Positions 1 to 8,453 of a DNA stretch of 64,000 nt are shown one piece after another. Source of the DNA: Methylophaga thalassica MP. GTDB taxonomy: Bacteria; Pseudomonadota; Gammaproteobacteria; Nitrosococcales; Methylophagaceae. The notes under the pieces are model-generated. The model saw only the letters and a list, made by a program, of their open reading frames with translations, was not told the DNA's origin and searched no databases. The stretch spans positions 620,001-684,000 of the forward strand of contig NZ_AFIG01000001.1 of NCBI RefSeq assembly GCF_000214595.1, in the 5' to 3' direction. Made by a program: the position numbers and the translations under genes. Every line of letters starts with the position of its first letter. Within the stretch, counting starts at the first letter, position 1.

Positions 1-2
1 GT

Positions 3-137
3 GCTGGCTTTATGTACAAGAACCTACCTGCTGATAAAGGGGCGGAGTTCAGAGACGACAAAGGCCTTAAGAAAGGTTTAAAACTTTTCGAACAAGTGAA
101 TGAAACAGCTTATAAAGAGTGTCGTATTCACAATTAA
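3..137 (+). CDS. C-terminal end of an unrecognised gene (truncated at left edge)
   Basis: An open frame enters from the left edge and stops at TAA 135-137, giving the last 44 residues of a protein ending in KECRIHN. The piece is lysine-rich and charged, with one Cys near the end. No heme CxxCH motif, lipobox or membrane segment is visible. I do not recognise the family. The strong hairpin terminator 13 bases after the stop supports a genuine gene end. Confidence 0.6.
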   Translation, partial: AGFMYKNLPADKGAEFRDDKGLKKGLKLFEQVNETAYKECRIHN

Positions 138-150
138 TAAATGTTCAAAT

Positions 151-178
151 AAAAAAGGCCGCTTAAGCGGCCTTTTTT
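151..178. terminator. Bidirectional intrinsic terminator
   Basis: A perfect 12-bp inverted repeat (A6 plus GGCCGC, loop TTAA, GCGGCC plus T6) lies between two convergent genes. The A and T tracts flank the stem on both sides, so it can stop transcription of the partial gene on the left and of the SoxYZ-like gene on the minus strand. Confidence 0.9.
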
Positions 179-191
179 ATTTGTGGTTCGG

Positions 192-989
192 TTAAATGTC
201 TTTTTCTATTTCAAACTCTTCTGATTGAGTATCACGTACTTTCGCTTCTAATTTTCCATGTTCTTCAGGTGTGAATGTGAATCGAAGACTTGGATCTTCA
301 CTGATAGATATTCCAGCATCAACACTTATTAAGGGTTGACCGTTATAGCTGATATCAATTTTATCCACATAATGTGCCGGTATGTATTTACGTGCCTTTT
401 GATCAAATTGTAGTCCGTTGTAGTTGGGATGACTGATGATCATCTGCGCCTGAACCGGTTCACCGATGGTTGGTTGACGCATTCTTAGCTGCATTTTGCC
501 TAAACGTGCTAATGCGGCGGCGGCATCTTTGCCAGCAGGAGCACTACAGCCACCAGAGGCTTTCACAAAGCGCGACACCATATATAAACTGCCGTCGTTC
601 ATTTCGGCGACAGCGCGAACATAGGTATATTGATCAACCCGCATTCGAGTTGATAAATCCACGCTACCTAGGTTCGGGGAAAGGTGGAACTTTGCCGAGT
701 AAGGCATCGGGTTGTTATCGATAAATACGTATATGTTTTCTATGTAGTTATCTTTTGTTTGTGGTTTTAATGATTTTATCGTGATTGGAACAATGGCTGC
801 GTCTTCAGCACGTTTTGGTGCTTCCAAAACTAATACATCATTTGCATCATCTTGTATTGTTTTGTCACCAAAGTAAGTTTGTTTAAGCGCAGGCCATACG
901 GGTTCTTCCGGCGTAGCTGCCATGATCGAGTAACTACTTATAAGTAAGGCCAAACCCACTAGTGTTATTGTTGATAATCGACTAAACAT
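192..989 (-). CDS. Quinoprotein dehydrogenase-associated SoxYZ-like carrier protein
   Basis: The 265-residue protein has an N-terminal signal peptide (about residues 1-24, ending in SIMA) and is predicted periplasmic. A SoxY-like domain (about 40-150) ends in GGCSAP, with Cys148 in the place of the SoxY cysteine that carries covalent cargo. A SoxZ-like immunoglobulin-type domain follows (about 165-262). Fused SoxYZ-like proteins of this kind are known from the neighbourhood of PQQ-dependent alcohol dehydrogenases, and xoxF lies 1.9 kb away, which supports the call. Their cargo and exact role are not established. The gene is transcribed divergently from gltX and ends at the shared terminator at 151-178. 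Confidence 0.85.
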   Translation of the reverse strand: MFSRLSTITLVGLALLISSYSIMAATPEEPVWPALKQTYFGDKTIQDDANDVLVLEAPKRAEDAAIVPITIKSLKPQTKDNYIENIYVFIDNNPMPYSAKFHLSPNLGSVDLSTRMRVDQYTYVRAVAEMNDGSLYMVSRFVKASGGCSAPAGKDAAAALARLGKMQLRMRQPTIGEPVQAQMIISHPNYNGLQFDQKARKYIPAHYVDKIDISYNGQPLISVDAGISISEDPSLRFTFTPEEHGKLEAKVRDTQSEEFEIEKDI

Positions 990-1244
990 TTTTCTCTCCC
1001 AATAAGTCGTTATTGTTATTGTAAGATTTTTGAGAAGTTATGTATGGGAAAAGTTCCTTGTTCTGCTTGTGTCGGCTGATATCACGAAATTACCTGGTTA
1101 AAACTAGATATCTTCGTTTCCATAAAAGCATTAGGGCGCAGTGGTTCTGTAAATATTCGTCCATTGATCAGAATCGCGATATATGGGCTTTCAACTGGTA
1201 CAATATCGGCCTTTATTGAATCAATCCAGTTGAGAGTTTCTAAC

Positions 1245-2648
1245 ATGACTATACGTACCCGTTTTGCACCAAGTCCAACAGGTTATCTACATGTTGGTGG
1301 GGCGAGAACAGCCTTGTTTTCATGGCTTTACGCCCGTAAACATGGTGGTCGATTTGTACTTCGCATTGAAGATACCGATCTTGAACGTTCGACGGATGAA
1401 TCTGTACAAGCGATTCTCGATGGTATGTCCTGGTTGGGGCTCGATTATGATGAAGGGCCTTTTTATCAAACTCAACGTTTCGATCGTTATAAAGAAATCA
1501 TTCAGCAGCTGATGGATCAAGGTGATGCTTATTATTGCTATTGTTCTAAAGATGAATTGGAAGATATGCGTGAAAAGCAACGCGCCAACAAAGAAAAGCC
1601 TCGCTATGACGGGCGTTGCAGACATTTAACAGCACCTAAACCTGGCATTGACCCTGTTATTCGTTTCAAAAATCCAACATCCGGCAGTGTTGTGGTGAAA
1701 GATATGATTAGAGGTGATGTCGAATTTAAAAATGCTGAGCTGGATGATTTGATTATTGCACGTCCTGATGGCACCCCCACGTATAACTTAACTGTCGTTG
1801 TCGACGATATGGATATGCAGATGACCCATGTAATACGTGGTGACGATCATCTCAATAATTCACCCAGACAAATTAATATCTTCAACGCTCTTGGTGCTGA
1901 ACCACCGAAGTTTGCTCATGTGCCGATGATCCTTGGTGATGATGGTGCCAGATTGTCAAAACGCCACGGCGCGGTAGGTGTCATGAGTTATCGCGATCAA
2001 GGTTATCTACCAGAAGCATTATTAAACTATTTAGTGAGACTGGGTTGGTCACATGGTGATCAGGAAGTGTTTTCGATACAAGAAATGATCGAGTTTTTTG
2101 ATATTGAGGATGTTAACAGAGCAGCTTCTAGTTTTAATACTGAGAAGCTACTGTGGTTGAACCAGCAATATATCAAAAATAGTCCTGCATCCCATATTGC
2201 AAAACATTTGGCTTGGCATATGGAGCAACGGTCAGTCGACTTGTCTGCAGGGCCTACGCTTGAGCAAATTGCTGAGCTCTATCAGGAACGTGCAAAAACG
2301 CTTGTCGAAATGGCTGATAGCAGTATTTTCTTCTATGAAAAAGTCAGCAGCTATGATGAGAAGGCAGCAAAGAAAAACCTGAACCAGACGAGCTTACCTT
2401 TGTTGCAAGATATGAAAACACGCTTATCACAAATTACAGATTGGCTTGCAGAACCCATCCATACAGAAATAAAAGTCTGTGCCGAAAAGCATGAAGTAGG
2501 TATGGGGAAAGTTGCCCAGCCAATCAGGGTGGCTATCACAGGAAATACAGTGTCACCTTCCCTGGATGTGACACTCGAATTACTGGGTCGTGAGCGCACA
2601 TTGGAAGCAATCGGACTAGCTATTGACTGGATTATTAATCAGGGCTGA
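1245..2648 (+). CDS. gltX: Glutamate--tRNA ligase
   Basis: This cytoplasmic class I aminoacyl-tRNA synthetase charges tRNA-Glu. The N-terminus carries the ATP-binding HIGH-type motif ([14 protein letters not shown]) and the KMSKS-type loop is seen as [10 protein letters not shown]. The helical anticodon-binding half follows and ends in IDWIINQG. The length of 467 residues is normal for bacterial GltX. The frame is open upstream to 1164, but I chose ATG 1245 because [13 protein letters not shown] is the conserved family start and the 27 upstream codons resemble no GltX. It appears monocistronic, with no U-rich terminator directly downstream. Confidence 0.96.
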   Translation: MTIRTRFAPSPTGYLHVGGARTALFSWLYARKHGGRFVLRIEDTDLERSTDESVQAILDGMSWLGLDYDEGPFYQTQRFDRYKEIIQQLMDQGDAYYCYCSKDELEDMREKQRANKEKPRYDGRCRHLTAPKPGIDPVIRFKNPTSGSVVVKDMIRGDVEFKNAELDDLIIARPDGTPTYNLTVVVDDMDMQMTHVIRGDDHLNNSPRQINIFNALGAEPPKFAHVPMILGDDGARLSKRHGAVGVMSYRDQGYLPEALLNYLVRLGWSHGDQEVFSIQEMIEFFDIEDVNRAASSFNTEKLLWLNQQYIKNSPASHIAKHLAWHMEQRSVDLSAGPTLEQIAELYQERAKTLVEMADSSIFFYEKVSSYDEKAAKKNLNQTSLPLLQDMKTRLSQITDWLAEPIHTEIKVCAEKHEVGMGKVAQPIRVAITGNTVSPSLDVTLELLGRERTLEAIGLAIDWIINQG

Positions 2649-2703
2649 AACAGGACTAAAAACCTGTACTAACTAAAAAATATATAAATTTCATTCACTT
2701 ATG

Positions 2704-2727
2704 CTTTCGGGAAAAAATTCCCGAAAG
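2704..2727. promoter_or_regulatory. Perfect 10-bp inverted repeat upstream of xoxF
   Basis: CTTTCGGGAA and TTCCCGAAAG are separated by AAAA, giving a perfect 10-bp stem. No T tract follows on either strand, so it is a poor intrinsic terminator. It sits between gltX and the xoxF promoter region, 144 bp before the xoxF start. It could be a regulator-binding palindrome or a weak 3' hairpin of gltX. Confidence 0.45.
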
Positions 2728-2765
2728 TTATAAGTAAAATATCATAAAAAAGATGGGAAATATGC

Positions 2766-2794
2766 TTGACTAACGTTTTCTTCAAGATTATTGT
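2766..2794 (+). promoter_or_regulatory. Candidate sigma70 promoter of xoxF
   Basis: TTGACT (2766-2771) and TATTGT (2789-2794) are spaced by 17 bp, upstream of a leader of about 70 nt. The -35 box is good and the -10 box is only fair. A short palindrome, GTTCA-ACAC-TGAAC, lies just downstream at 2810-2823. This is a reading by eye with no start-site evidence. Confidence 0.35.
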
Positions 2795-2870
2795 TGCCCT
2801 ACGCATGAGGTTCAACACTGAACAATTTTCGTGTCGTACATAACTAGAAAGCAATAAAGAGGAAAACTTT

Positions 2871-4649
2871 ATGAAGCTGAAAACTTTATCAATCGCAATG
2901 ATGACATTAGCTGTTCCAGGTCTGGCAGTAGCTGATGAATTATTGGAAATGCAAAAAGATGAAAACAACTGGGTTATGCCAGCAGGTAACTATGCGAATA
3001 CACGTTACTCTGAATTAACACAAATCAACAAAGACAATGTTAAAGATTTAAACATGGCATGGTCTTTCTCAACCGGTGTTTTACGTGGTCACGAAGGTAA
3101 CGCTTTGGTTATCGACGGTACTATGTACGTTCACACACCATTTCCAAACATCGTTTATGCGTTGGACTTAAACAACGACGGTGCGATCAAATGGAAATAT
3201 GAACCCAAACAAAACTACGATGAAACAGTGCCTGTTATGTGCTGTGACACGGTTAACCGTGGTTTAAGCTATGGCGATGGAAAAATCTTCCTGAACCAAG
3301 CGGATACAACATTAGTTGCTCTGAATGCCGCTGACGGTAGCGTAGTTTGGTCTGACAAACGTGATGATCCAAAACGTGGTGCGACTAGCACTGCAGCAGC
3401 TCACGTATTCAAAGATAAAGTCATCGTCGGTATTTCAGGTGGTGAGTTTGGTGTACGTGGTTACGTTCAAGCCTATGACTTAGATGGTAACGTTAAATAC
3501 AAAGCGTACAGCACGGGTCCTGATGAAGAAATGTTAGTTGATCCAAGCAAAACCATGTCTATGCTGAAACCAGTTGGCAAAGATTCATCTTTGAAAACTT
3601 GGCAAGGTGACCAATGGAAAATTGGTGGTGGTACAACATGGGGTTGGTATTCATACGATCCTGATCTGAACATGTTCTACTACGGTAACGGTAACCCATC
3701 AACTTGGAACCCGGTTCAACGTCCTGGTGACAACAAATGGTCAATGTCTCTATGGGGTCGTGACTTAGACACCGGTATGGCGAAATGGGTTTACCAAATG
3801 ACACCATACGATGAGTGGGATTATGATGGTGTTAACGAAGTTGTACTTGTTGATCAAAAACTGCAAGGCAAAATGCGTAAAACCGCTGTCCACTTTGACC
3901 GTAACGGTTTTGGTTACACCATGGACCGCGTCACTGGTGAACTGTTAGTGGCTGAAAAATATGATCCAGCGGTTAACTGGTCAAACGGTGTGAACCTGAA
4001 AACTGGTTTACATGATCGTGTAGCGAAATACTCTACTGCACGTAACGGTGAAGACGTTAACACAACAGGTATTTGTCCTGCGGCCTTAGGTTCTAAAGAC
4101 CAACAGCCTTCAGCGTACTCTCCACGTACTGGTTTACACTATGTCCCAACAAACCACGTTTGTATGGACTATGAACCATTTGAAGTGGAATACGTAGCAG
4201 GTCAACCATACGTTGGTGCAACATTAAGCATGTTCCCAGCACCAGGTGGTACACACTTAGGTAACTTCATCGCTTGGGATTCACGTGAAGGTAAGATCGT
4301 ATGGTCAAACCCAGAACGTTTCTCAGTCTGGTCTGGTGCCTTAGCTACCGCTTCTGACGTCGTCTTCTACGGTACATTAGAAGGTTACCTGAAAGCCGTT
4401 GATGCGCAAACAGGTCGTGAGCTGTGGAGATTCAAAACTCCATCAGGCGTTATCGGTAACGTCAACACCTACAAACATGACGGTAAACAGTATATTTCTG
4501 TACTGTCTGGTGTCGGTGGTTGGGCTGGTATCGGTATGGCGATTCCAAGCTTAGAAAATGACACAGATGGTCTTGGCGCAGTCGGTGCATACAAATCACT
4601 GTCTAGCTGGACTAACCTGGGTGGTGTTCTGAGTGTATTCAGCCTGTAA
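2871..4649 (+). CDS. xoxF: Lanthanide-dependent PQQ methanol dehydrogenase XoxF
   Basis: The 592-residue periplasmic PQQ-dependent dehydrogenase oxidises methanol to formaldehyde or formate. It has a signal peptide (about 1-22, ending in GLAVA), the vicinal cysteines Cys124-Cys125 that form the disulfide over PQQ, and repeated tryptophan-docking propeller motifs such as DGSVVW and SREGKIVWS. The active-site stretch [10 protein letters not shown] carries Asp317 (catalytic) and Asp319. The second Asp is the known XoxF mark for lanthanide binding; calcium-type MxaF has Ala there. AGAGGAAAA is the ribosome site. Codon choice is strongly biased (AAC, GGT, CGT, AAA), suggesting high expression. xoxJ follows after a terminator. 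No xoxG cytochrome gene is visible in the window. Confidence 0.95.
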   Translation: MKLKTLSIAMMTLAVPGLAVADELLEMQKDENNWVMPAGNYANTRYSELTQINKDNVKDLNMAWSFSTGVLRGHEGNALVIDGTMYVHTPFPNIVYALDLNNDGAIKWKYEPKQNYDETVPVMCCDTVNRGLSYGDGKIFLNQADTTLVALNAADGSVVWSDKRDDPKRGATSTAAAHVFKDKVIVGISGGEFGVRGYVQAYDLDGNVKYKAYSTGPDEEMLVDPSKTMSMLKPVGKDSSLKTWQGDQWKIGGGTTWGWYSYDPDLNMFYYGNGNPSTWNPVQRPGDNKWSMSLWGRDLDTGMAKWVYQMTPYDEWDYDGVNEVVLVDQKLQGKMRKTAVHFDRNGFGYTMDRVTGELLVAEKYDPAVNWSNGVNLKTGLHDRVAKYSTARNGEDVNTTGICPAALGSKDQQPSAYSPRTGLHYVPTNHVCMDYEPFEVEYVAGQPYVGATLSMFPAPGGTHLGNFIAWDSREGKIVWSNPERFSVWSGALATASDVVFYGTLEGYLKAVDAQTGRELWRFKTPSGVIGNVNTYKHDGKQYISVLSGVGGWAGIGMAIPSLENDTDGLGAVGAYKSLSSWTNLGGVLSVFSL

Positions 4650-4693
4650 GACCCAGATGATATAGATTACTCCGTAATCTTAATCTGAATAAA

Positions 4694-4728
4694 AGGCCCG
4701 GCATCTTTTGATGTCGGGTCTTTTTTTT
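4694..4728 (+). terminator. Intrinsic terminator between xoxF and xoxJ
   Basis: The stem CCCGGCATC-TTTT-GATGTCGGG (with G-T pairs) is followed by eight T residues. A second hairpin, AGATTAC-TCC-GTAATCT, precedes it at 4664-4680. Because the next gene starts 60 bp later on the same strand, it probably limits read-through rather than ending a unit completely. Confidence 0.85.
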
Positions 4729-4788
4729 GAAACAAATATGTTAGCTTTATGGTCGAAAGTTTTTCATAATCAAAAAAAGGAAGAGAGA

Positions 4789-5670
4789 ATGACCAAAATA
4801 CAGCGTTGGACACTAGTTATTATGGGAGTCCTTCTGGGTACAACCACAGCATTTGCTGCTGGTGATTTAAAACCCCTCCCTGGACAAAAAGCCGTGCGCG
4901 TTTGTGCTGACGGTTACAACCTGCCTTATTCAAATAAAGAAGGTGAAGGCTTTGATAATAAGATCGCAGAGTTATTAGGCAAAGAATTGGGGTTACCCGT
5001 TGAATATTATTATTTCCCGCAACGTATCGGCTTTTCACGTAACACAATTAAAAAAGTAGATCCTGAGACAGGATTGTTTTATTGCGATGTCGCAATGAGT
5101 ATTCCTGAACATACAGATTTCTTAAAACCGACTAAACCCTATTGGAGTTCAATTGAAGCAATGGTCTACCGCAAAGGAGAAGGCTATGAGCTTCATCAGA
5201 TGAAAGATATTGTCACGGCAAAAAAAGATGGTAAACCATTACGTATCGGTATCTTTGATCGTGGTGTAACAACAAAAGCGCTATTAGACCTCGGTTTAGC
5301 TGATCAAATTCAATATTTCCAAATGATGCCTGGTGATGCTCGAGTGAATGCTGGACGTATTATTAGTGATGAGCTCGCCAAAGGTAATATCGATGTTGCG
5401 TTATTGTGGGGGCCCATTGCTGGTTACTATGCTAGTGAGTCAGATGTGCCAATGGTTGTTCAGCCTCTAAATGAGCTGGGTGAGGCCTATGTGTTCAGCT
5501 TTAGTATGGGAACGCGTTATCAAGACAAAAAATGGAATGCGCTATTAAACCAATTCCTGACAGAAAATAAAGATGAGATTGATGCCATCATGGCGCAATA
5601 TCATTTGCCGTCATTGGATAACGTTAATCCTTATCCTAAAAAGCGGGTTCGCAAGGATGATGACGATTAA
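4789..5670 (+). CDS. xoxJ: XoxJ/MxaJ-type periplasmic substrate-binding-like protein
   Basis: The 293-residue protein has a signal peptide (about 1-24, ending in TAFA) and the fold of an ABC-transporter solute-binding protein (VRVCADGYNLPYSN near the N-terminus, then FDRGVTTKALLD and IDVALLWGPIAGYY). This is the family found beside PQQ methanol dehydrogenases, where XoxJ is thought to bind and help activate XoxF. The start was set at ATG 4789, preceded by AAGGAAGAGA; an in-frame upstream ATG at 4708 lies inside the terminator stem and is unlikely. The C-terminus is unusually charged (KKRVRKDDDD). It lies directly downstream of xoxF. Confidence 0.88.
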   Translation: MTKIQRWTLVIMGVLLGTTTAFAAGDLKPLPGQKAVRVCADGYNLPYSNKEGEGFDNKIAELLGKELGLPVEYYYFPQRIGFSRNTIKKVDPETGLFYCDVAMSIPEHTDFLKPTKPYWSSIEAMVYRKGEGYELHQMKDIVTAKKDGKPLRIGIFDRGVTTKALLDLGLADQIQYFQMMPGDARVNAGRIISDELAKGNIDVALLWGPIAGYYASESDVPMVVQPLNELGEAYVFSFSMGTRYQDKKWNALLNQFLTENKDEIDAIMAQYHLPSLDNVNPYPKKRVRKDDDD

Positions 5671-5698
5671 TATTTAGCTGAACATTTTATCGGGGTGA

Positions 5699-6166
5699 CT
5701 ATTCAATCGTTGCCCCGATAATTGTTTTTAAATTGTGATTAATTTTTTTTGCAAATACCTGTTGTTTAGTGTTGTGAGAAGTTTCATCCATTAATTCGGT
5801 ACTGATAATAACCTGACCAGAGTTGGACTGACGTACACTGATATTACAGGGCATTTCATTGATGAGCTGGGGATTGATTTCCATCATTTCTTTGGCATAA
5901 GTGATGTTACAAAAATTAGTAATCGTCGCTAATGGAAAATCCGTATCACCACGATCTCGAATGGCTTGGCCAATGTGACTTCGATGAATGATGCGGTAAT
6001 TTTGTTCTGAAATAGCAATATCTAAGTTTAATAAGGTATCTTCAAAAGAATACGGACTTTCTTTTTCATATAGTCTGTTTTCAGTCTGCTGCTGACAGGC
6101 TGTAAAGAAGAGAAATGTAAGAATAATAAGAGTGTAGCTGACAATGCCTGAGGAAAATATTTTCAT
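5699..6166 (-). CDS. DUF302 domain lipoprotein
   Basis: The 155-residue protein has an N-terminal hydrophobic segment ending in the lipobox LFFTAC (lipidated Cys about residue 24), so it is a predicted lipoprotein. The rest matches the pattern of the DUF302 domain: an N-terminal strand-helix part with a YRIIHRSHIGQAIRDRG-type segment, a central FCNITYAKEM, a PCNISVRQ strand and a closing strand VIISTEL. The function of DUF302 is not established. It converges with xoxJ (28-bp gap) and diverges from the secreted protein at 6243. Confidence 0.75.
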   Translation of the reverse strand: MKIFSSGIVSYTLIILTFLFFTACQQQTENRLYEKESPYSFEDTLLNLDIAISEQNYRIIHRSHIGQAIRDRGDTDFPLATITNFCNITYAKEMMEINPQLINEMPCNISVRQSNSGQVIISTELMDETSHNTKQQVFAKKINHNLKTIIGATIE

Positions 6167-6242
6167 GTTTTAAAGCTATATTTAATGAATGATTGTTTAG
6201 AATAACACTATAAAATCAAAGTAAAAAAGAGAGAGGTTCAAA

Positions 6243-6923
6243 GTGAAAAAATTGTTAATGGTATTGATGTCTGGATGGCTTATGGTGCTTTTCAGTAATG
6301 CCTTTGCTGAGCCTGGATTCTCAGAAGTAAATAATGAATTATTTGATAAAGCTCATTTAAAAAATATTACACAGCCAGGCACATTAACCTATAAATATAA
6401 AAAAGAAAGCTTCGTTGAAGATTCCCGTGAAGACACAATAAAAGTACACGTATCAAATATCCGTAATACTGGTCGTAGTGACCTATCTTTTGATTTTTTC
6501 ACCAACCAGTATAAACGTCCTTATGAACCCATGGAAAACCAGCGTGGAAATGGCGTTTTTGTGCTTTTCTTAGAGTTTGATGTACATGAAATGAAACGCC
6601 TGACAGGCGGCGAATGGCGTTATTTCCAACGCAAACTTCGTTGGGCATTAGCCGCTGGCGCTGAGAAAAAACAGGTCGATATTGACTACAACGGTAAAAA
6701 GGTAAAAGGTACACAATATATTGTCCAGCCATATATTAACGATCCTAAAAATGCACGTTATAAGCTATATGCCAGCAAATATTATATTTTCACCCTTTCA
6801 GAAGATATCCCAGGTGAGATTTATGAAGTTAGAACTATTGTGCCAGATGGTGATACATGGCATGAAGGACAGGCTGCATTAGTCGATGAAAGTATTACAT
6901 TTGAAAGCTATAAGCCCGAGTAA
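6243..6923 (+). CDS. Unrecognised secreted protein in the xox region
   Basis: The 226-residue product has a clear signal peptide (about 1-22, ending in NAFA) and no further membrane segment, so it is probably periplasmic. The body looks beta-rich with many Lys, Tyr and Asp residues, including TYKYKKESF, a fully open central FVLFLEFDVHEMKRLTGGEWRYFQRKL segment in two halves, and a closing FESYKPE. It has no Cys in the mature part. I do not recognise the family. GTG 6243 is the start because GAGAGAGG lies just upstream. A terminator follows, then the kinase-regulator pair. Its place between xoxFJ and that pair suggests, but does not show, a role linked to methanol oxidation. Confidence 0.75.
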   Translation: MKKLLMVLMSGWLMVLFSNAFAEPGFSEVNNELFDKAHLKNITQPGTLTYKYKKESFVEDSREDTIKVHVSNIRNTGRSDLSFDFFTNQYKRPYEPMENQRGNGVFVLFLEFDVHEMKRLTGGEWRYFQRKLRWALAAGAEKKQVDIDYNGKKVKGTQYIVQPYINDPKNARYKLYASKYYIFTLSEDIPGEIYEVRTIVPDGDTWHEGQAALVDESITFESYKPE

Positions 6924-6953
6924 AAAAATAATTTACTTGATCTTGGACAGCAT

Positions 6954-6981
6954 AAAACGGGCTGAAAAGGCCCGTTTTTTT
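6954..6981 (+). terminator. Intrinsic terminator ending two bases before the kinase gene
   Basis: AAAACGGGC and GCCCGTTTT form a 9-bp stem with a 7-nt loop, followed by further T residues (6979-6981). The next start codon is ATG 6984, so the terminator occupies the place where a ribosome site would normally be. Confidence 0.88.
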
Positions 6982-6983
6982 AT

Positions 6984-8441
6984 ATGAAACTATTTTCCCG
7001 CTTTCGCCGAAGTATTCAAGGCTCACTTTTGTTACATGAGCTAAGTTTCTTGATTATTATTCTTGTGACTGCCAGTGTCGGAATCGTCTGGGCTTTTGCA
7101 TGGCAAAAAAGTTCTGAAGAGTCTTTACGATTGACTTCGATGAATAATCACATGCAAAACATTCGTGGTGAGTTATACCGACAATTGAAAGAAGTATTTG
7201 ATGCGAACTTTCTTGCGGATACGGACGCCCCTGAAGAGTATGAACAATATACAGATAGAATTACAGGGTTTATCCAAGACTTAAAGCAGGAAGCTGAACA
7301 ACAAAACGAGTTTCAGGCAGTGATTGATATCGAACTGGCTTATCAACGGTTCCATGATGAAACGCATACTCTGTTAAGAGTCATGCAACCATCTGAGCAA
7401 CAAAAAGAATTGCTGAATCTACAACTGGAGAAATATACCTTTAAAAAACTCGAAGATGCTTTCAGCCAATTTGAGAGTCTACTCAATAAAAAACAGCAAG
7501 CATTGACCCATGATCGACAGAAGTGGATGTCGCAGTTATTCATACTTGTACCCATCCCGATCTTATTAGCATTAACGCTATTATTACTATCACGGCGTTT
7601 TGTGAATAATAATGTCATAAAACCTCTTGCTAGAGTGATGCAAGGCGCAAGGCGGATAAGCAAAGGGGAATTGAATCATGAGATTAAAGGTGGTGGGGTA
7701 GATGAGTTAATTCGACTGTCTGATGCCATTAACATGATGGCCAGTGAGATTATTGTCAATCGTGACCGATTGATTGAAGCAAAAAAACAAGCCGCTTTGG
7801 GCGAGTTGGTTCCCTTGGTTGCTCACAACATTAGAAACCCATTGGCCAGTATTCGTGCAGCAGCCCAAGTCACATTAGATGAAAATCCAGAGCCTGAAAT
7901 TCAGGAAGCATTAAAAGATATTATTATCGCTGTAGATCGCCTTGAACGCTGGGTGACTTCATTATTAACGTATCTGCATCCAATAAGTGCTCATTTCACT
8001 CAGAAACCTCTGACAGAGGTGGCAGACAATACCTTGGCTATGATGGATTTACAACTCAAGGATAAATCGATATACATCGAACGGAAAGGATGGGAGTTGC
8101 AGCCTACACAGGTTTTGATTGATATTAATTTAATGGAACAAGCTATATTCAATCTTATACAGAATGCCATTGAAGCCTCACCAATTTCGTCAAAGTTAAG
8201 ACTGGAATATAAAGAGAGTTCAGACCAAATTGAATTAAGTATTCGTGACCAGGGAAAAGGAATGAACTTTGATCCGTTAGATGAAAATGCTGTTGGTAGG
8301 GATGATACTAAACGGCTTAGTTTTGGTCTGGGCATACCCTTTACACTTAAAGTTGTGAAACAACATCAGGGCGAACTCTTTTATTACGCTAATGGTGTTC
8401 ATGGAACATGCGTGATTATCAGACTGCCAAAAATTACCTAA
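6984..8441 (+). CDS. Membrane sensor histidine kinase
   Basis: The 485-residue kinase has a first membrane helix (about 20-40), an extracytoplasmic helical sensor region (about 42-180), a second membrane helix (about 181-202) and a HAMP linker (about 203-258). The dimerisation helix has the phospho-acceptor His281 in AHNIRNPLAS, and the HATPase domain shows the N box (NLIQNAIEAS), the DQGKGM box and GLGIPFTLKVV. The next gene encodes the likely partner, 12 bp downstream. The signal is unknown; position suggests control of methanol genes, as for the MxaY/MxaX and MxbDM pairs of other methylotrophs, but this is inference. No ribosome site is seen because a terminator abuts the start. Confidence 0.88.
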   Translation: MKLFSRFRRSIQGSLLLHELSFLIIILVTASVGIVWAFAWQKSSEESLRLTSMNNHMQNIRGELYRQLKEVFDANFLADTDAPEEYEQYTDRITGFIQDLKQEAEQQNEFQAVIDIELAYQRFHDETHTLLRVMQPSEQQKELLNLQLEKYTFKKLEDAFSQFESLLNKKQQALTHDRQKWMSQLFILVPIPILLALTLLLLSRRFVNNNVIKPLARVMQGARRISKGELNHEIKGGGVDELIRLSDAINMMASEIIVNRDRLIEAKKQAALGELVPLVAHNIRNPLASIRAAAQVTLDENPEPEIQEALKDIIIAVDRLERWVTSLLTYLHPISAHFTQKPLTEVADNTLAMMDLQLKDKSIYIERKGWELQPTQVLIDINLMEQAIFNLIQNAIEASPISSKLRLEYKESSDQIELSIRDQGKGMNFDPLDENAVGRDDTKRLSFGLGIPFTLKVVKQHQGELFYYANGVHGTCVIIRLPKIT

Positions 8442-8453
8442 GGTAAAGTAAAA

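Noticed and set aside
1164-1244. Open extension of gltX upstream of ATG 1245
   Set aside because: The 27 codons match no GltX N-terminus, and the conserved start [13 protein letters not shown] begins at 1245.
2704-2727. Intrinsic terminator of gltX
   Set aside because: The stem is perfect but no T tract follows on either strand.
2871-4649. Calcium-type methanol dehydrogenase MxaF
   Set aside because: Asp319 is present where MxaF has Ala, and no mxaI small-subunit gene is nearby.
4708-4788. Upstream in-frame ATG for xoxJ
   Set aside because: It lies inside the xoxF terminator stem; ATG 4789 has a good ribosome site and begins the signal peptide.
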